Origin: Aplidium turbinatum
Taxonomy: Eukaryota; Chordata; Ascidiacea; Aplousobranchia; Polyclinidae
DNA length: 64,000 nucleotides
Direction: 5' to 3'
Assembly (NCBI GenBank): GCA_918807975.1
Contig: OU964920.1
Span: 47,583,979 to 47,647,978, forward strand
In this document: piece after piece, positions 48,901-59,763 of the stretch
How positions within the stretch are numbered: position 1 is the stretch's first letter
Layout: every line of letters starts with the position of its first letter
The notes under the pieces: generated by a model
Databases searched by the model: none
What the model saw: only the letters and a program-made list of their open reading frames with translations
What the model was told of the DNA's origin: nothing
Program-made: the position numbers and the translations under genes

Positions 48901-49217
48901 GATAAGCGCCACCATAGTAACAAGCACCACCATAGTGATATGCGCCACCATAGTAGTAAGCGCCACCATAGTGACAAGCCCCACAATAGTGACAAGCACC
49001 ACCATAGTGATAAGCGCTACCATAGTGACAAGCACCACCATAGTGACAAGCACCAACTTAGTGATAAGCGCCACCATAGTTATAAGCGCCAACATAGTGA
49101 TAAGCGCCACCATAGTGATAAGCACCACCATAGTAACAAGCGCCACCATAGTAACAAGCACTACCATAGTGATAAGCACCACCATAGTAATAAGTAGTGA
49201 CAAGCGCCACCATTGTA
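42949..49217 (+). repeat. 18-bp satellite, block 3 (about 345 copies) with higher-order markers
   Basis: Same unit as block 1. A marker variant CCACCAATGGTGACAATCAC, which breaks the 18-bp period by one base, recurs near 43788, 44706, 45289, 45757, 46008 (variant), 47118, 47957 and 48391. It is usually followed by CATAGTGATAAGCACCTCCA. These mark higher-order blocks of roughly 250-1100 bp. The array ends at TAACTCGTACTTTT. Confidence 0.93.
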
Positions 49218-49734
49218 ACTCGTACTTTTAAAAGGAACTTCGTTCGAACTTCCACCCACTATCAACGCTCGAAGCAGTTTCGGGAGAAGTTCATCAGGTT
49301 AGTGATTCTTTGTTTGTTGATGTTTTGCTTTTGTGTAATTTCATGAAAATGACCGTGCTACGGACTCGGGAGCATGGAAAGGAAGAAAATGATATTTCGA
49401 AAAACACTGCAATCGATTAGGCCTAACAACTACAACATGATAATATCAACTGACATAAAAAAAATTTAGAACAATTTTATTACCACGACCAACCATAGAA
49501 GAAGAAATCCACTCAAATATGATGGAATCTTCAGTTTCATACGTTTGTATTCAAAATTGCATAATATTTGTAGCATTGAAGCACAAAGTTTATTCATTAG
49601 CGATTGTTTTATTTTCTTCAAAAAGTGATTATTTCTCAACAATACAATAACGCAGAACAGTTACTGGGATTTCCACAGGTAATAATTGATGCTGCTGTAC
49701 TGAGCATTAATCTATCAACATCTATTTCCCGCAG
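49218..49734. other. End of intron 4, unassigned
   Basis: No recognisable element. It leads into the exon 5 acceptor. Confidence 0.3.
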
Positions 49735-49914
49735 AGAGCAGTTGTCATCCTGGAGTTATCCTTCGCAATTCTCGAATTGATTGCGCTTCGAGAGACGACA
49801 ACAGTTTTCGTTGCGAGATCTCTTGCGATGTCGGTTTCTTCTTGGTCGGTGAATCGTTCTACATTTGCAACAATGGAAATTCAGAAAACTTCACTTTAGA
49901 CTGGGAGTGCAGAA
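49735..49914 (+). CDS. Sushi/trefoil gene, exon 5: sushi domain 2
   Basis: Acceptor CTATTTCCCGCAG and donor AGAA|GTAAGC, phase 1 on both sides, 180 nt. The peptide SSCHPGVILRNSRIDC, then FRCEISCDVGFFLVGESFYI, then CNNGN and LDWEC, holds six cysteines in the same layout as domain 1 (extra C2-C3 pair), with the 'GFFLVG' core and the final W.C. It forms a whole domain in one exon. Confidence 0.8.
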
Positions 49915-51013
49915 GTAAGCATGGGATTTTATACCGTTGTATTTAGTACTTTTGCAACCAACAAACTGTTTTCGTTGTAAATAGTTCAACAATAAAATTT
50001 AAAAAATACTTCCCAAAGATGTCTACGTCAGCCTCCACTCCAATGATTCTGGCTGTAGCCTATCCAGTTTATAACGATATTCTAAAGAACGAATTCGTTT
50101 GTTGTGGTGATATACTATAGAAAGGATACTTTCTGTGCTGTTCGCACCTACTCATGAGTTCAAAGAAGTGCACTTTCTTAGCATTAGGATATGCGGTTAT
50201 CTTAATCAGTTACTGCATTGTTGCGTAACAATGAAACAACGCCGCTCATAACGACTTGGAGTGAAGTATACCATCCCCTACAAGTGATTATTGAACACAT
50301 GTTTTGCACCTCTCTCGTTCTCATGGTAATGAACTCTGGAGATGGGAGTGGATGCATCAACCAGATAAAGATCGTTTCTGCAACGTCTTTAAGATAAATT
50401 GTGGTCCTCTGTGACTTTACTGAGCAGTGGAGAAAAATCGTCCATCGTTTATTTGTCTGTTTAATTTCAAAAATTTCAAACACAAATATATAAGGAAGAA
50501 TGTAGATCAGTGGTTCTTAATCATTTTTGTATGCATTTCAGTTTTGTAATCATATGTGGACAGGAGTTTTAGACTTCAACTGAAAATAGTAACCAGCTTT
50601 AAATGTTTTATGGACGAGAAAAAGTGAAACTTCAAGGCAAAAAATCTAGACAAACTTGTGGCAAAACGTTTGGATTTTTTACCAATAAACGAGATTGTTA
50701 AAAAGTTCTTGAAATCACGCTCCTCAACTGGAGACGTAGTGGAATCTGAATTCAAAACCCTCTAAGAACCCAACTGAAAAATCAAGTCACATAATGATTA
50801 GTACCAAAGTATGAGCGTAATTTATTGATTTCATTGTTGAAACAGTCATTGTTCGATCAAAAGTCTCAAGCTCGCGAGATAAGGCACTTGATTAAAGCAG
50901 ATTTGCAGTTTGACGGGCAAACAGCGCTGAAATTTAGAAAAACATTAGTATTTGTAGGTTTACGCCAGACCCAAGTGTCAAATCCATCACCTTTTATCTT
51001 AATTTCTACATCC
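49915..51013. other. Intron 5, unassigned, with a possible old hAT MITE
   Basis: CAGTGGTTCTTAATCATTTT at 50508 and the inverse CAGTTGGGTTCTTAG ending at 50776 could be the two ends of an old hAT MITE. They need gaps to align, and no target duplication is visible. Confidence 0.3.
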
Positions 51014-51158
51014 AAAAAAGGTATAGTCACCGTGGCTGTTTCTACAGTGAAATTTATGTTATGATGTTGCGCATTGAGTACTTCAAGAAATTGAATACTT
51101 GAATAAGTTTCTTGAAGTACTCCATGTAGAATAGGCCACTGAGACTATACCTTTTTTT
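51014..51158. repeat. 145-bp hairpin repeat in intron 5
   Basis: The outer arms AAAAAAGGTATAGTC and inverse, and an inner perfect pair GAGTACTTCAAGAAA (51076-51090) with its inverse (51108-51122), make a nearly continuous stem around a 17-base loop. Confidence 0.7.
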
Positions 51159-51171
51159 AATCTTTCTTGAG

Positions 51172-51738
51172 CAGACTTGGACAACTAGATTTTTTTTAGC
51201 TTTTTGAAATTATATTATAATTATAATTAGAGCTATTCACGTTTTTAAAAATTGGACTAGAATTAGAGCCACCCAAATTTTCACAAATTAGAGTAGAATT
51301 TAAACTGGATTAAAATTAGTTTGACCCAGTTATCACATATCTTTAGTTACCAACGCCAAAATGGCAACTCTAAATCTAAGTGTCATTTCACCATCACAGC
51401 ACCAAAACCACTTACGTCATAATACACATTGTGATGTTGGTTAATTGAATAATCGAACTAATCGAGTTTTTAATGCCCTCGCTGCTTTAAAGCGATAGAA
51501 TGACAGTTTGATCTTGCCCGTTTTATTGCATTTTCCTTGCATGAGGTTGATAAGAGCACAGCTTTCTTTCATTAGCTGAAAACACTGTTGGATAAATGAA
51601 AATTTGTAGCAAAACCGGAGATTAGATTGGAACTAGAATTAGAGTAAACAAGTTTTTACCAAATTAGATTGGAATTACCAACGTATTGCTCTAATTCATC
51701 GAATTAGACAACTGGAATTATCTAGTTGTTCAAGTCTG
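51172..51738 (+). mobile_element. CAGACTTGG-family MITE (hAT-like), copy 2, intron 5
   Basis: The ends CAGACTTGGACAACTAGA and inverted CAGACTTGAACAACTAGA differ at one position. The flanks TTCTTGAG and TGCTTGAG match at 7 of 8. It is 567 bp long. The interior matches the copy at 24494-25039 in inverted orientation. Confidence 0.85.
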
Positions 51739-52690
51739 TGCTTGAGTCCTTTTATGAACGATTAATTAATTTTACTTCGCAAGTACTTGACCCGTTGTGC
51801 TGCGTAATTTTTCAGTTATCATTTTGCGTGAGCTAGTTAAGCAGTGTCACGATTTCTTTCTATCTTTTACCAGGAAAAAGACTTGGAAAGGTTCAATGAC
51901 GTAGTTTAATGGGTTATAACCGAAAAGCAGTCAATTAAATTCACGGATAGTTCTACTGGTGAAATGATATATACAAACGCTTGAAGGACTCCAACGAATG
52001 GTTCACCACTTCCAACAATTAATCAAAGTAATAGTAAACAGCAATAGATTCCAATGCTTGCGACTATTGATCGAGTTTAACGTGATCCACTCACAGCTTC
52101 TCATACGATTCTAATTTCAATCAGAAATTATATTAGCATCAACTTTGCTTTACAGTACTCGTATTCAATACTTCCACTCTCGATTAACAATAATCTTTGC
52201 GTCTATTAACAACTGCTATTACTACAACAATGATCTCTCATCACCAACTCATCATAATAATCAACTCATCATAATACAACTCCCATAATAATAATAATTC
52301 ACATCATCAACTCAATAATAATTTCATCATAAATTACACCACTATTTATAGTTGGTTGTTCAGTCCAGTAACTTCGAGAAGGTTACGTAAGGTTACATCA
52401 TAAAGAACCATTGTTCTATCAAGCAGCATTTAAATGTAAACAACAGAAGTCTCTAGATTATCACGTAGGGAAAATGATTCTAGAAAACACACTTTACATA
52501 ATACAGAAATCGTAATCAGAGGTTACTTCAGGTCAATACCCGATAATAACACATCGCTCAAAATTCCATAATGAAAACAGCACATTCTGTCAAGACGCAA
52601 AGCAACCCGACGCGAGGCCTTGCACATTGATTGTGACAAGCAGTTTCTCAAATGTTTAGATTTGACCGTATTTTTGCTGTGATACTGTAT
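51739..52690. other. Intron 5, AT-rich, unassigned
   Basis: Simple AT-rich repeats with CATCATAATAATCAACT-like words lie around 52190-52330. Nothing else is recognised. Confidence 0.35.
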
Positions 52691-52779
52691 CCGTTGGGTG
52701 ACCGCTTTTGGCACCAAGTCATCTGTGTACCTCCTCGTGGTGCGGCTGGAAGCAGTGCGGCTGACTAAACATAGAGGCG

Positions 52780-53130
52780 CTGAAGAAAGGAACTGGCCTA
52801 TCTACTTCAGTACTATGGCCAAGTCTACAATGATGCAAAAGTTTAACAAAGCTTTTCGAACCAACAGAGCAGTTTTCCAACAGATGGGCCAGGAGCAGCA
52901 GATAATGAGATCTATAGAAATGAGGCAACTGAAGTTCTTGGGTCACAGCATAAGGAAAGGCGAACTTGAAGATTTATCTTTAAGAGGAAAAATAATAGGA
53001 AAACGGGCAAGAGGAGCTCAAAGATTCACATTTTTGCACAATTTTCAACCACAAATCAAAAACCCTACTAAAACTTGGCAAGACGCACGAGATCGATCAA
53101 ACTGGAACATCATTGTACATCGAGGGCTGT
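52780..53130 (+). mobile_element. LINE (RTE-like) reverse transcriptase tail
   Basis: Translation contains EMRQLKFLGHSIRKGELEDL and GKIIGKRARGAQR, then a segment ending TWQDARDRSNW. These match the last part of RTE-type LINE polymerases ('RqLkflGH..R...LE.l.l.GkI.GkR.rG.qr ... a.dR..W'). The part before is too diverged to follow. No 5' end or target duplication was found. Confidence 0.7.
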
Positions 53131-53483
53131 ATCAGCCATGATACCTACAGAGAGAGAGACTGTATCATTCTTTAGTATTTGTATTAAAAAATATTTTTCT
53201 TATAGGCTTGAAAAGAAGTGTATGACTAGCCGAAAACGTTTTCTAATTGTTTATTGTTTTTATAATTTCAAATATAGGCTAGTATTGTTGCCGAATTATG
53301 TCTGTTTATGGTTTAAAAAAATTCAACAAACGATGACAGATACTTATCTGTATGGGCAAATCAAAAATTTTTGAAGAATGTTGTGCAGACCTAAAATTGC
53401 TGAAGCAATAAGAGAATGAACTAGGCCTATGTTCTATCTAATATTTTATCAAACGACATTATTTTTTGGGCAAAAATTCACCG

Positions 53484-53800
53484 GTCAGGCTCGATAGTTT
53501 AATATGTTAAGCGCCCGAAATTACGAACGAAGAAACTGCAAGATCAAGCAGCGCTGGTGCGACTCTTGGGTTATGCGCTTGAGCAATGCACTTCAATGAG
53601 TGTTCTCCATTCAGTAGCACCTAGTGGATGGAATAATTCCCCGGAAACAGCATTTCAAGAACATACGGAAACTTCACTCTGTCAACCTCGCTGACCGGCC
53701 CTGCGTCAGCGGTTCAAATCTTCTACAAGTATGCGAAACTACCAGGAACTCGCTTTCTTCAAAGGCTTTGTTAGTTCGAGGATAAAAATCAATTATTCAA
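53484..53800 (+). mobile_element. tRNA-derived SINE, second near full-length copy
   Basis: The head shows a degraded A box (CTCGATAGTTTAATATGTTA) and a B box GCTGGTGCGACTC. The body carries TGGAATAATTCCCCGG and AGTATGCGAAACTACCAGGA, and the 3' end carries AAAGGCTTTGTTAGTTCGAG. It matches the copy at 25190 throughout. Confidence 0.75.
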
Positions 53801-53899
53801 CTAATAATTAGCAAGTTACCCCAAAAAAGATGGTAATAAGTTCAAAGATATCCAACTTCATTAAATGTCAATTGTTTGAAGTGAATCGAAAGAACGATT

Positions 53900-56440
53900 C
53901 ATCGATTGACAATTCTCCGAAATTCACTCAACGACAATTCACCGAACGACAATTTACCGAACGACAATTCACCGAACGACAATTCATCGATCGATAATCG
54001 ATTGACAGTTTATTGATCAACAATTTATCGATCGGCAATTCACCAAACAACAATAATTCATCGATTGACAATTCATCAATTGACAATTCACTGAATTACA
54101 ATTCCCCGAACAACAATTTACCAAACAACAATTCACTGAATGACAATTCACCGAACGACAATTCACTGAATGATAATTCACCGAACGACTATTCATCGAT
54201 TGACAATTTATTGATCAACAAATCATCGATCCACAATTCACCAAACAACGATAATTCATCGATCGACAATTCCCCAAACAACAACAATTCATCGATTGAC
54301 AATTCATCAATCGACAATTCATTGATTGACAATTCACCAAACAACAATAATTCATCGATTGACAATTCATCGATTGACAATTCACTGAATGACAATTCCC
54401 CGAACAACAATTTACCAAACAACAATTCACTGAATGACAATTCACCGAACGACGATTCACTGAATGATAATTCACCGAACGACTATTCATCGATTGACAA
54501 TTCATCAATCGACAATTCATTGATCGACAATTCAACAAACAACAATAATTCATCGATTGACAATTCATCGATTGACAATTCACTGAATGACAATTCTCCG
54601 AACGACAATTTACCAAACAACAATTCACTGAATGACAATTCACCAAACGACAATTCACTGAATGATAATTGATCGAACGACAATTCATCGATTGACAATT
54701 CACTGAATGACAATTCCCCGAACAACAATTTACCAAACAACAATTCACTGAATGACAATTCACCGAACGACGATTCACTGAATGATAATTCACCGAACGA
54801 CTATTCATCGATTGACAATTTATTGATCAACAAATCATCGATCCACAATTCACCAAACAACGATAATTCATCGATCGACAATTCCCCAAACAACAACAAT
54901 TCATCGATTGACAATTCATCAATCGACAATTCATTGATTGACAATTCATCAAACAACAATAATTCATCGATTGACAATTCATCGATTGACAATTCACTGA
55001 ATGACAATTCCCCGAACAACAATTTACCAAACAACAATTCACTGAATGACAATTCACCGAACGACGATTCACTGAATGATAATTCACCGAACGACTATTC
55101 ATCGATTGACAATTCATCAATCGACAATTCATTGATCGACAATTCAACAAACAACAATAATTCATCGATTGACAATTCACTGAATGACAATTCTCCGAAC
55201 GACAATTTACCAAACAACAATTCACTGAATGACAATTCACCAAACGACAATTCACTGAATGATAATTGATCGAACGACAATTCATCGATTGACAATTCAC
55301 TGAATGACAATTCCCCGAACAACAATTTACCAAACAACAATTCACTGAATGACAATTCACCGAACGACGATTCACTGAATGATAATTCACCGAACGACTA
55401 TTCATCGATTGACAATTTATTGATCAACAAATCATCGATCCACAATTCACCAAACAACGATAATTCATCGATCGACAATTCCCCAAACAACAACAATTCA
55501 TCGATTGACAATTCATCAATCGACAATTCATTGATTGACAATTCACCAAACAACAATAATTCATCGATTGACAATTCATCGATTGACAATTCACTGAATG
55601 ACAATTCCCCGAACAACAATTTACCAAACAACAATTCACTGAATGACAATTCACCGAACGACGATTCACTGAATGATAATTCACCGAACGACTATTCATC
55701 GATTGACAATTCATCAATCGACAATTCATTGATCGACAATTCAACAAACAACAATAATTCATCGATTGACAATTCATCGATTGACAATTCACTGAATGAC
55801 AATTCTCTAACGACAATTTACCAAACAACAATTCACTGAATGACAATTCACCAAACGACAATTCACTGAATGATAATTGATCGAACGACAATTCATCGAC
55901 TGACAATTTATCGATCAACAAATCATCGATCGACAATTCCAACAAACAACAACAATTCATCGATTGACAATTCATCAATCGACAATTCATTGATCGACAA
56001 TTTATCGATTGATAATAATTCATCGATCAACAATTCACCAAACAACAACAATTCATCGATTGACAATTCATCAATCGACAATTCATTGATCGACAATTTA
56101 TCGATTGACAGAGGTGGGCAAAAAGTAGCGCCGCTACTGCAGACATTATTCCAACTAAAAAGTAGCGCCGCTACCGCTACTTTTACCAAAAAAGTAGCGG
56201 TAGCGGGAGAGGCGCTACTTTTTGCCCACCTCTGTCGATTGATAATTCATCGATCGACAATTCGCCAAATAACAATAATTCATCGATTGACAATTCATCG
56301 ATCGACAATTCATCGATTGACAATTTATCGATAGACAATTTATGGATCGACAATTTATGGATTGATCATTCATCGATTGATAATTCCCTGAATGGCAATT
56401 CACTAAACGCCAATTCATCGATCGACAATTTATCGTGCAA
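53900..56440 (+). repeat. 15-bp satellite, about 160 copies, in intron 5
   Basis: The unit is GACAATTCATCGATT with variants TCACCGAAC, TCACTGAAT and TTACCAAAC. Fifteen bases make five codons, so frames stay open (on + Asn/Ser/Asp-rich: SSIDN, SPNNN, SLNDN). A higher-order block of about 600 bp is present three times, recognised by CCACAATTCACCAAACAACG near 54231, 54843 and 55440. A MITE splits it at 56109-56234. Stray units reappear at 57262-57325, just before exon 6. Confidence 0.92.
56109..56234. mobile_element. 126-bp hAT MITE inserted in the 15-bp satellite
   Basis: The ends CAGAGGTGGGCAAAAAGTAG and the exact inverse at the right are followed on both sides by GCG-type modules (GTAGCGCCGCTAC). 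The flanks TCGATTGA at 56101-56108 and 56235-56242 are identical over 8 bp, although the satellite itself contains this word. Confidence 0.85.
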
Positions 56441-56716
56441 TTGACAACTATCGTGAAACGTGCACTGACAATGTCTCGATCGACCAATTTATAATCATCA
56501 TCTCGAGGCAGATCTGATTTTCGAACTAAGATCATGAAAGCCTTAAGAATCAAACGTAACAATCCATTTCTCAACCGGCAGTTATTTGCCGTGACTCATT
56601 GTTCCTTTAGTGTATGATCTAATTGTTTGTCCAATGCCTGTAGTTTACACCTCATGTGATCTGTTTCCCGCCGTATAGTTTACTCGTAATCATTCTTGTA
56701 TCATTTGTTTAGTTTG

Positions 56717-56980
56717 GTGCACGGTCGATTGGTCGACAGACATTTGGTCGACAGGACAATTGGTCGACAAGACAGTTGGTCGACAGGACGTTAGGTCGAC
56801 AGGTTAGGGTTAAGTGCGTAGGGTTAGGGTTAGAGTTAGAGTTAGGTTAGAGTTAAGGTTAGTTGACTAACCCTAACCCTAAAATGAATCGTTCTGTCGA
56901 CCTAACGTCCTGTCGACCAACTGTCTTGTCGACCAATTGTCTGTCGACCAATTGTCCTGTCGACCAACTGACCGGGTACC
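56717..56980. repeat. Foldback element with GGTCGAC modules and telomere-like loop
   Basis: The left arm has five modules of the TTGGTCGACAGGACA type and the right arm carries the inverse modules. The arms pair over about 75 bp with one module order changed. The loop (56803-56893) is TTAGGG on one side and CCCTAA on the other. The layout is like the foldback at 9570-9881, but the module sequence is different. Confidence 0.88.
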
Positions 56981-57077
56981 GTTTAGTTTATGCTTTTCAG
57001 TCCAGTGTGTCATTACAGTTATAGTGCAAAGTCAAATTTATCTCAAAATTTTTTATTTTATGTATATTGCAGATTTA

Positions 57078-57165
57078 GGGTTAGGGTTCCTGATCAGGAT
57101 TTGATGGAATGACCAAGCAAGGCTTTGTCAGTCCGAGAATAAAGGTTCATAACCAACCAACCATC
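57078..57165 (+). mobile_element. 5'-truncated SINE with a 23-bp target duplication
   Basis: The insert ends in CAAGGCTTTGTCAGTCCGAG and (AACC) repeats, the 3' end of the SINE family at 25190. The 23 bp at 57055-57077 (ATTTTATGTATATTGCAG and 5 more) are repeated exactly at 57166-57188. This long duplication is typical of LINE-driven retroposition. The first bases of the insert are GGGTTAGGGTT. Confidence 0.85.
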
Positions 57166-57187
57166 ATTTTATGTATATTGCAGATTT

Positions 57188-57231
57188 AAGTCCTGATGAG
57201 GACACATGTACGTGTCGAAAACGTTTGAGTC
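57188..57231 (+). ncRNA. Degenerate hammerhead-like motif
   Basis: CTGATGA (57193-57199) and GAAA (57217-57220) enclose a 5-bp stem GACAC/GTGTC, followed by a short palindrome AACGTT. One extra base sits before stem II, and stem I pairs at only three of its first five positions. It is probably a decayed relative of the complete hammerheads at 12503 and 22464. Confidence 0.4.
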
Positions 57232-57365
57232 ATTATGTTTACTTTGTTTTGCTTGTCTATGGTTCGACAATTTATCGATCGAAAATTCATCAAACGACAG
57301 TTCATCGATCGACAATTAACAATTAAATAAAGTTTTTAAGTTACTTTTTTATTATTGCACCATAG

Positions 57366-57566
57366 AAATATCGTGCCCGGCCATGGGTTCCACTTTCTTG
57401 CAATCCCGCCATAACGCGTCGGAAGCATTTGTGAGTTGCACCGATGAATGGAATGTTGGCTCTCTATGCTCATTACAATGCCCTGAGCACCACGTTAGCC
57501 GAGGAGCCAGCTCTTTGAAATGTATGAGCAATGGGCAGTGGGAGAGAGGGACCTATGTTTGCCAAG
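57366..57566 (+). CDS. Sushi/trefoil gene, exon 6: sushi domain 3
   Basis: Acceptor ATTGCACCATAG and donor CAAG|GTACGC, phase 1 on both sides, 201 nt. The peptide SCPAMGSTFLQSRHN, then FVSCTDEWNVGSLCSLQCPE, then SLKCMSNGQWERGTYVC, is a complete six-cysteine sushi domain with CPAM at the start and NGQW before the last cysteine. It lacks the common GF/GY after the fourth cysteine (PEHHVSRG instead). Confidence 0.8.
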
Positions 57567-58560
57567 GTACGCTGTGGAAGTTATGATCATGGCACGTCAT
57601 CAATATGACGCTGGCTGATTTTCATGTTGAACAAGGTTTGAGTTTTTTTGGTCGTCCAAGTGACTTTGACGTTTTAACTAAGCGCTTACCACACGTCTGG
57701 CCTTTCTAGTGCTAAGGAGAGTTGGATTAATTAACGTTATTGTAATGCAATGCAATTAATTCACATTTTAACGTAATTATATTTATAATTCAAATTACAA
57801 TTACATTTAGGGTTAACCGCAGCTTCGGCCCTAGCAACAAGACGTTTTTCAATAGTTAGTAGCTTTTATACCCCAAAAAGGAATTTACTGGTAAGCTATA
57901 AGTAGTAATGACCCCCAAATGTAAATACTTCCCAATATAAACCCTCTAGCACCGCTATTAAGCACAGTCAGCACCACCTAGATCCGGCTAGTGACGGCTT
58001 ACAACTCACAATGTAAACCCCTCATATTAAGCATCACCAAGCATCGGCTTTGGGGTGAAAATTGTTTCTCCACATCAAGCTAAGTCAGATGTCGAACCGG
58101 GGTACTATGTTTCCCTGTAATAATGCAAAAACATTAGGAATGACCACAACATTTCCATCAACGTTTCTCCAAATATCACAAAGTAAGAGCAAATACAAGA
58201 TAAATGAAAATGAAAACTTTGGCTGGAAGTTAACCACTACATAATATACCTTAAATCGGCAAGAAGCAGCAGTATATGTGGCGCTTGTTTCAAAAGTACG
58301 TCATAATTTAATACGACTACAACCTCTAACATCAACCCCATTAGTTAAACAGTAATGGTTATCCCTCAAGTTGTGCGATACGCAAAACTAAACAATTCAA
58401 ACCACTAAAATAGAAGTACGAAAAAACTCTATACTGTAGTGTTACAACGTCACTTCTCGTGCACAATCGTGTTTTACGTTGATGGAGCGTTTGTTGTATT
58501 CTAAAAATCGTGTTTGTTTCGGGCGCGTCAGTTCACTCGTTTTTTTCTGTTGGTGACGTA
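57567..58560. other. Intron 6, first part, unassigned
   Basis: About 1 kb with no recognisable element or coding sequence. Confidence 0.3.
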
Positions 58561-58720
58561 CAGACTTGGACAACTAGAATTTTTGTAATCTTTCGAACTT
58601 AGATTAAAATTATAATTAGAGTAATTTAAGCTTTTACAAATTAGACTAGGATCTGAATTAGATCTACCCAAGTTTTTATAAATTAGAGTAGAATTAAAAC
58701 TGGATTAGAATTAGTTGGGT
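58561..58720 (+). mobile_element. CAGACTTGG-family MITE, left part only
   Basis: It starts CAGACTTGGACAACTAGA and follows the copy at 51172 for about 160 bp (AATTATAATTAGAG, AAACTGGATTAGAATTAG). The rest and the right end are missing. Confidence 0.7.
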
Positions 58721-58905
58721 GTGTAACTTGATCGCTGCTTCACCGCAAACACAAACACTTGTGGAGCCATAATCATAGCTACGCTTCCATTGTTCTATCA
58801 AACACATTCCTATTGTCTCAATCAATAAGGAAAATTATGAAGAAGTTTGATGAACTTTGTATTGGAAGCAACGACCACTACAAGATCATAGACTTCAAAC
58901 TGATT

Positions 58906-59165
58906 ATAAGGTTCGCGGTAACAAAGTGAAGCAACTGTTTGTGAACAGGCTACATAGCAAATTTCACGGAAGAAATTTTTACCGTTTCTGAATGGTTGAC
59001 TGGAAATTCCACTCTTTACAAACTAAAAGACTATAACAAAGAAGAACTAGAAGGTCGTTTCTACCCTCAAGAACTAAAACAACCAACGAAAACGATAAAT
59101 AGCTAATTGAAGCTATTGTTGAAGAGCAAAAACGAGGATCGAAAAACAAGTCCAAGTGAAATGGT
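58906..59165 (+). mobile_element. Integrase-tail fossil, copy A of a 260-bp direct repeat
   Basis: Translation includes TLYKLKDYNKEELEGRFYPQ, a pattern seen near the C-terminal end of Polinton/Maverick and some Ty3-type integrases. The family is therefore open between these. It is a small, broken, old piece. Confidence 0.45.
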
Positions 59166-59763
59166 TGTTCCGGACGACCGTTTCCCAAATCAAACGTCAC
59201 ATAAAACCGTTGTCTACTGAACCTGACGTCTTACGTCATATGGACTATTGCTAGAAATAAGCAAAGATCGCATCACCTTTGTCACACCTGTTGAAACATT
59301 ACATCATTGTTAAATCTTGAATTACGAGATATGGTGTAAGCCAAATTGCCAGGTGCTTGAATAGCTTCATAATGCTAATCATTATTACGTCACAGAAGAT
59401 GGTTACGTGCGTTTGGAATATTGCAATCTATTCTCGTCATTTTAAAATTGTTGCTTGAAGAGTTGGTCGCATTTTAAAACTGTGTTGCTTTGTGCTTACT
59501 AACTAGACCAAATTTCCGTCTTTATCTCAGTAATTTGTATTGTAGTGACAAGTTTTAGTGGGTACGGTGTTTCTTTCATTTTTCGACAGCCTTGAGGCTA
59601 TTTCTACAGAAATACAATTATCGAATAGACGTTTTCAGAAGAGTGTTTTTTTTGGTCATTGCATACAGACGAACGAATCCGGGAAATTTATGTTACAATT
59701 TTCCCACGAAGAGAGTATGGTTTAGCGCTGTGACCAATGGTTAGGTGAACCTTATCAAATTGA
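59166..59763. other. Spacer between the two fossil copies, unassigned
   Basis: No recognisable feature. Confidence 0.3.

Noticed and set aside
49250-49310. Hammerhead on the minus strand (CTGATGAACTTCTCCCGAAAC)
   Set aside because: Core words are present, but the bases between them cannot form stem II.
50508-50776. hAT MITE with CAGTGGTTCTTA ends
   Set aside because: The ends align only with gaps and no 8-bp duplication flanks them. Kept only as a remark.
54013-56023. Asn/Ser-rich frames over the 15-bp satellite
   Set aside because: Five-codon period of a satellite; equal openness in frames of both strands.
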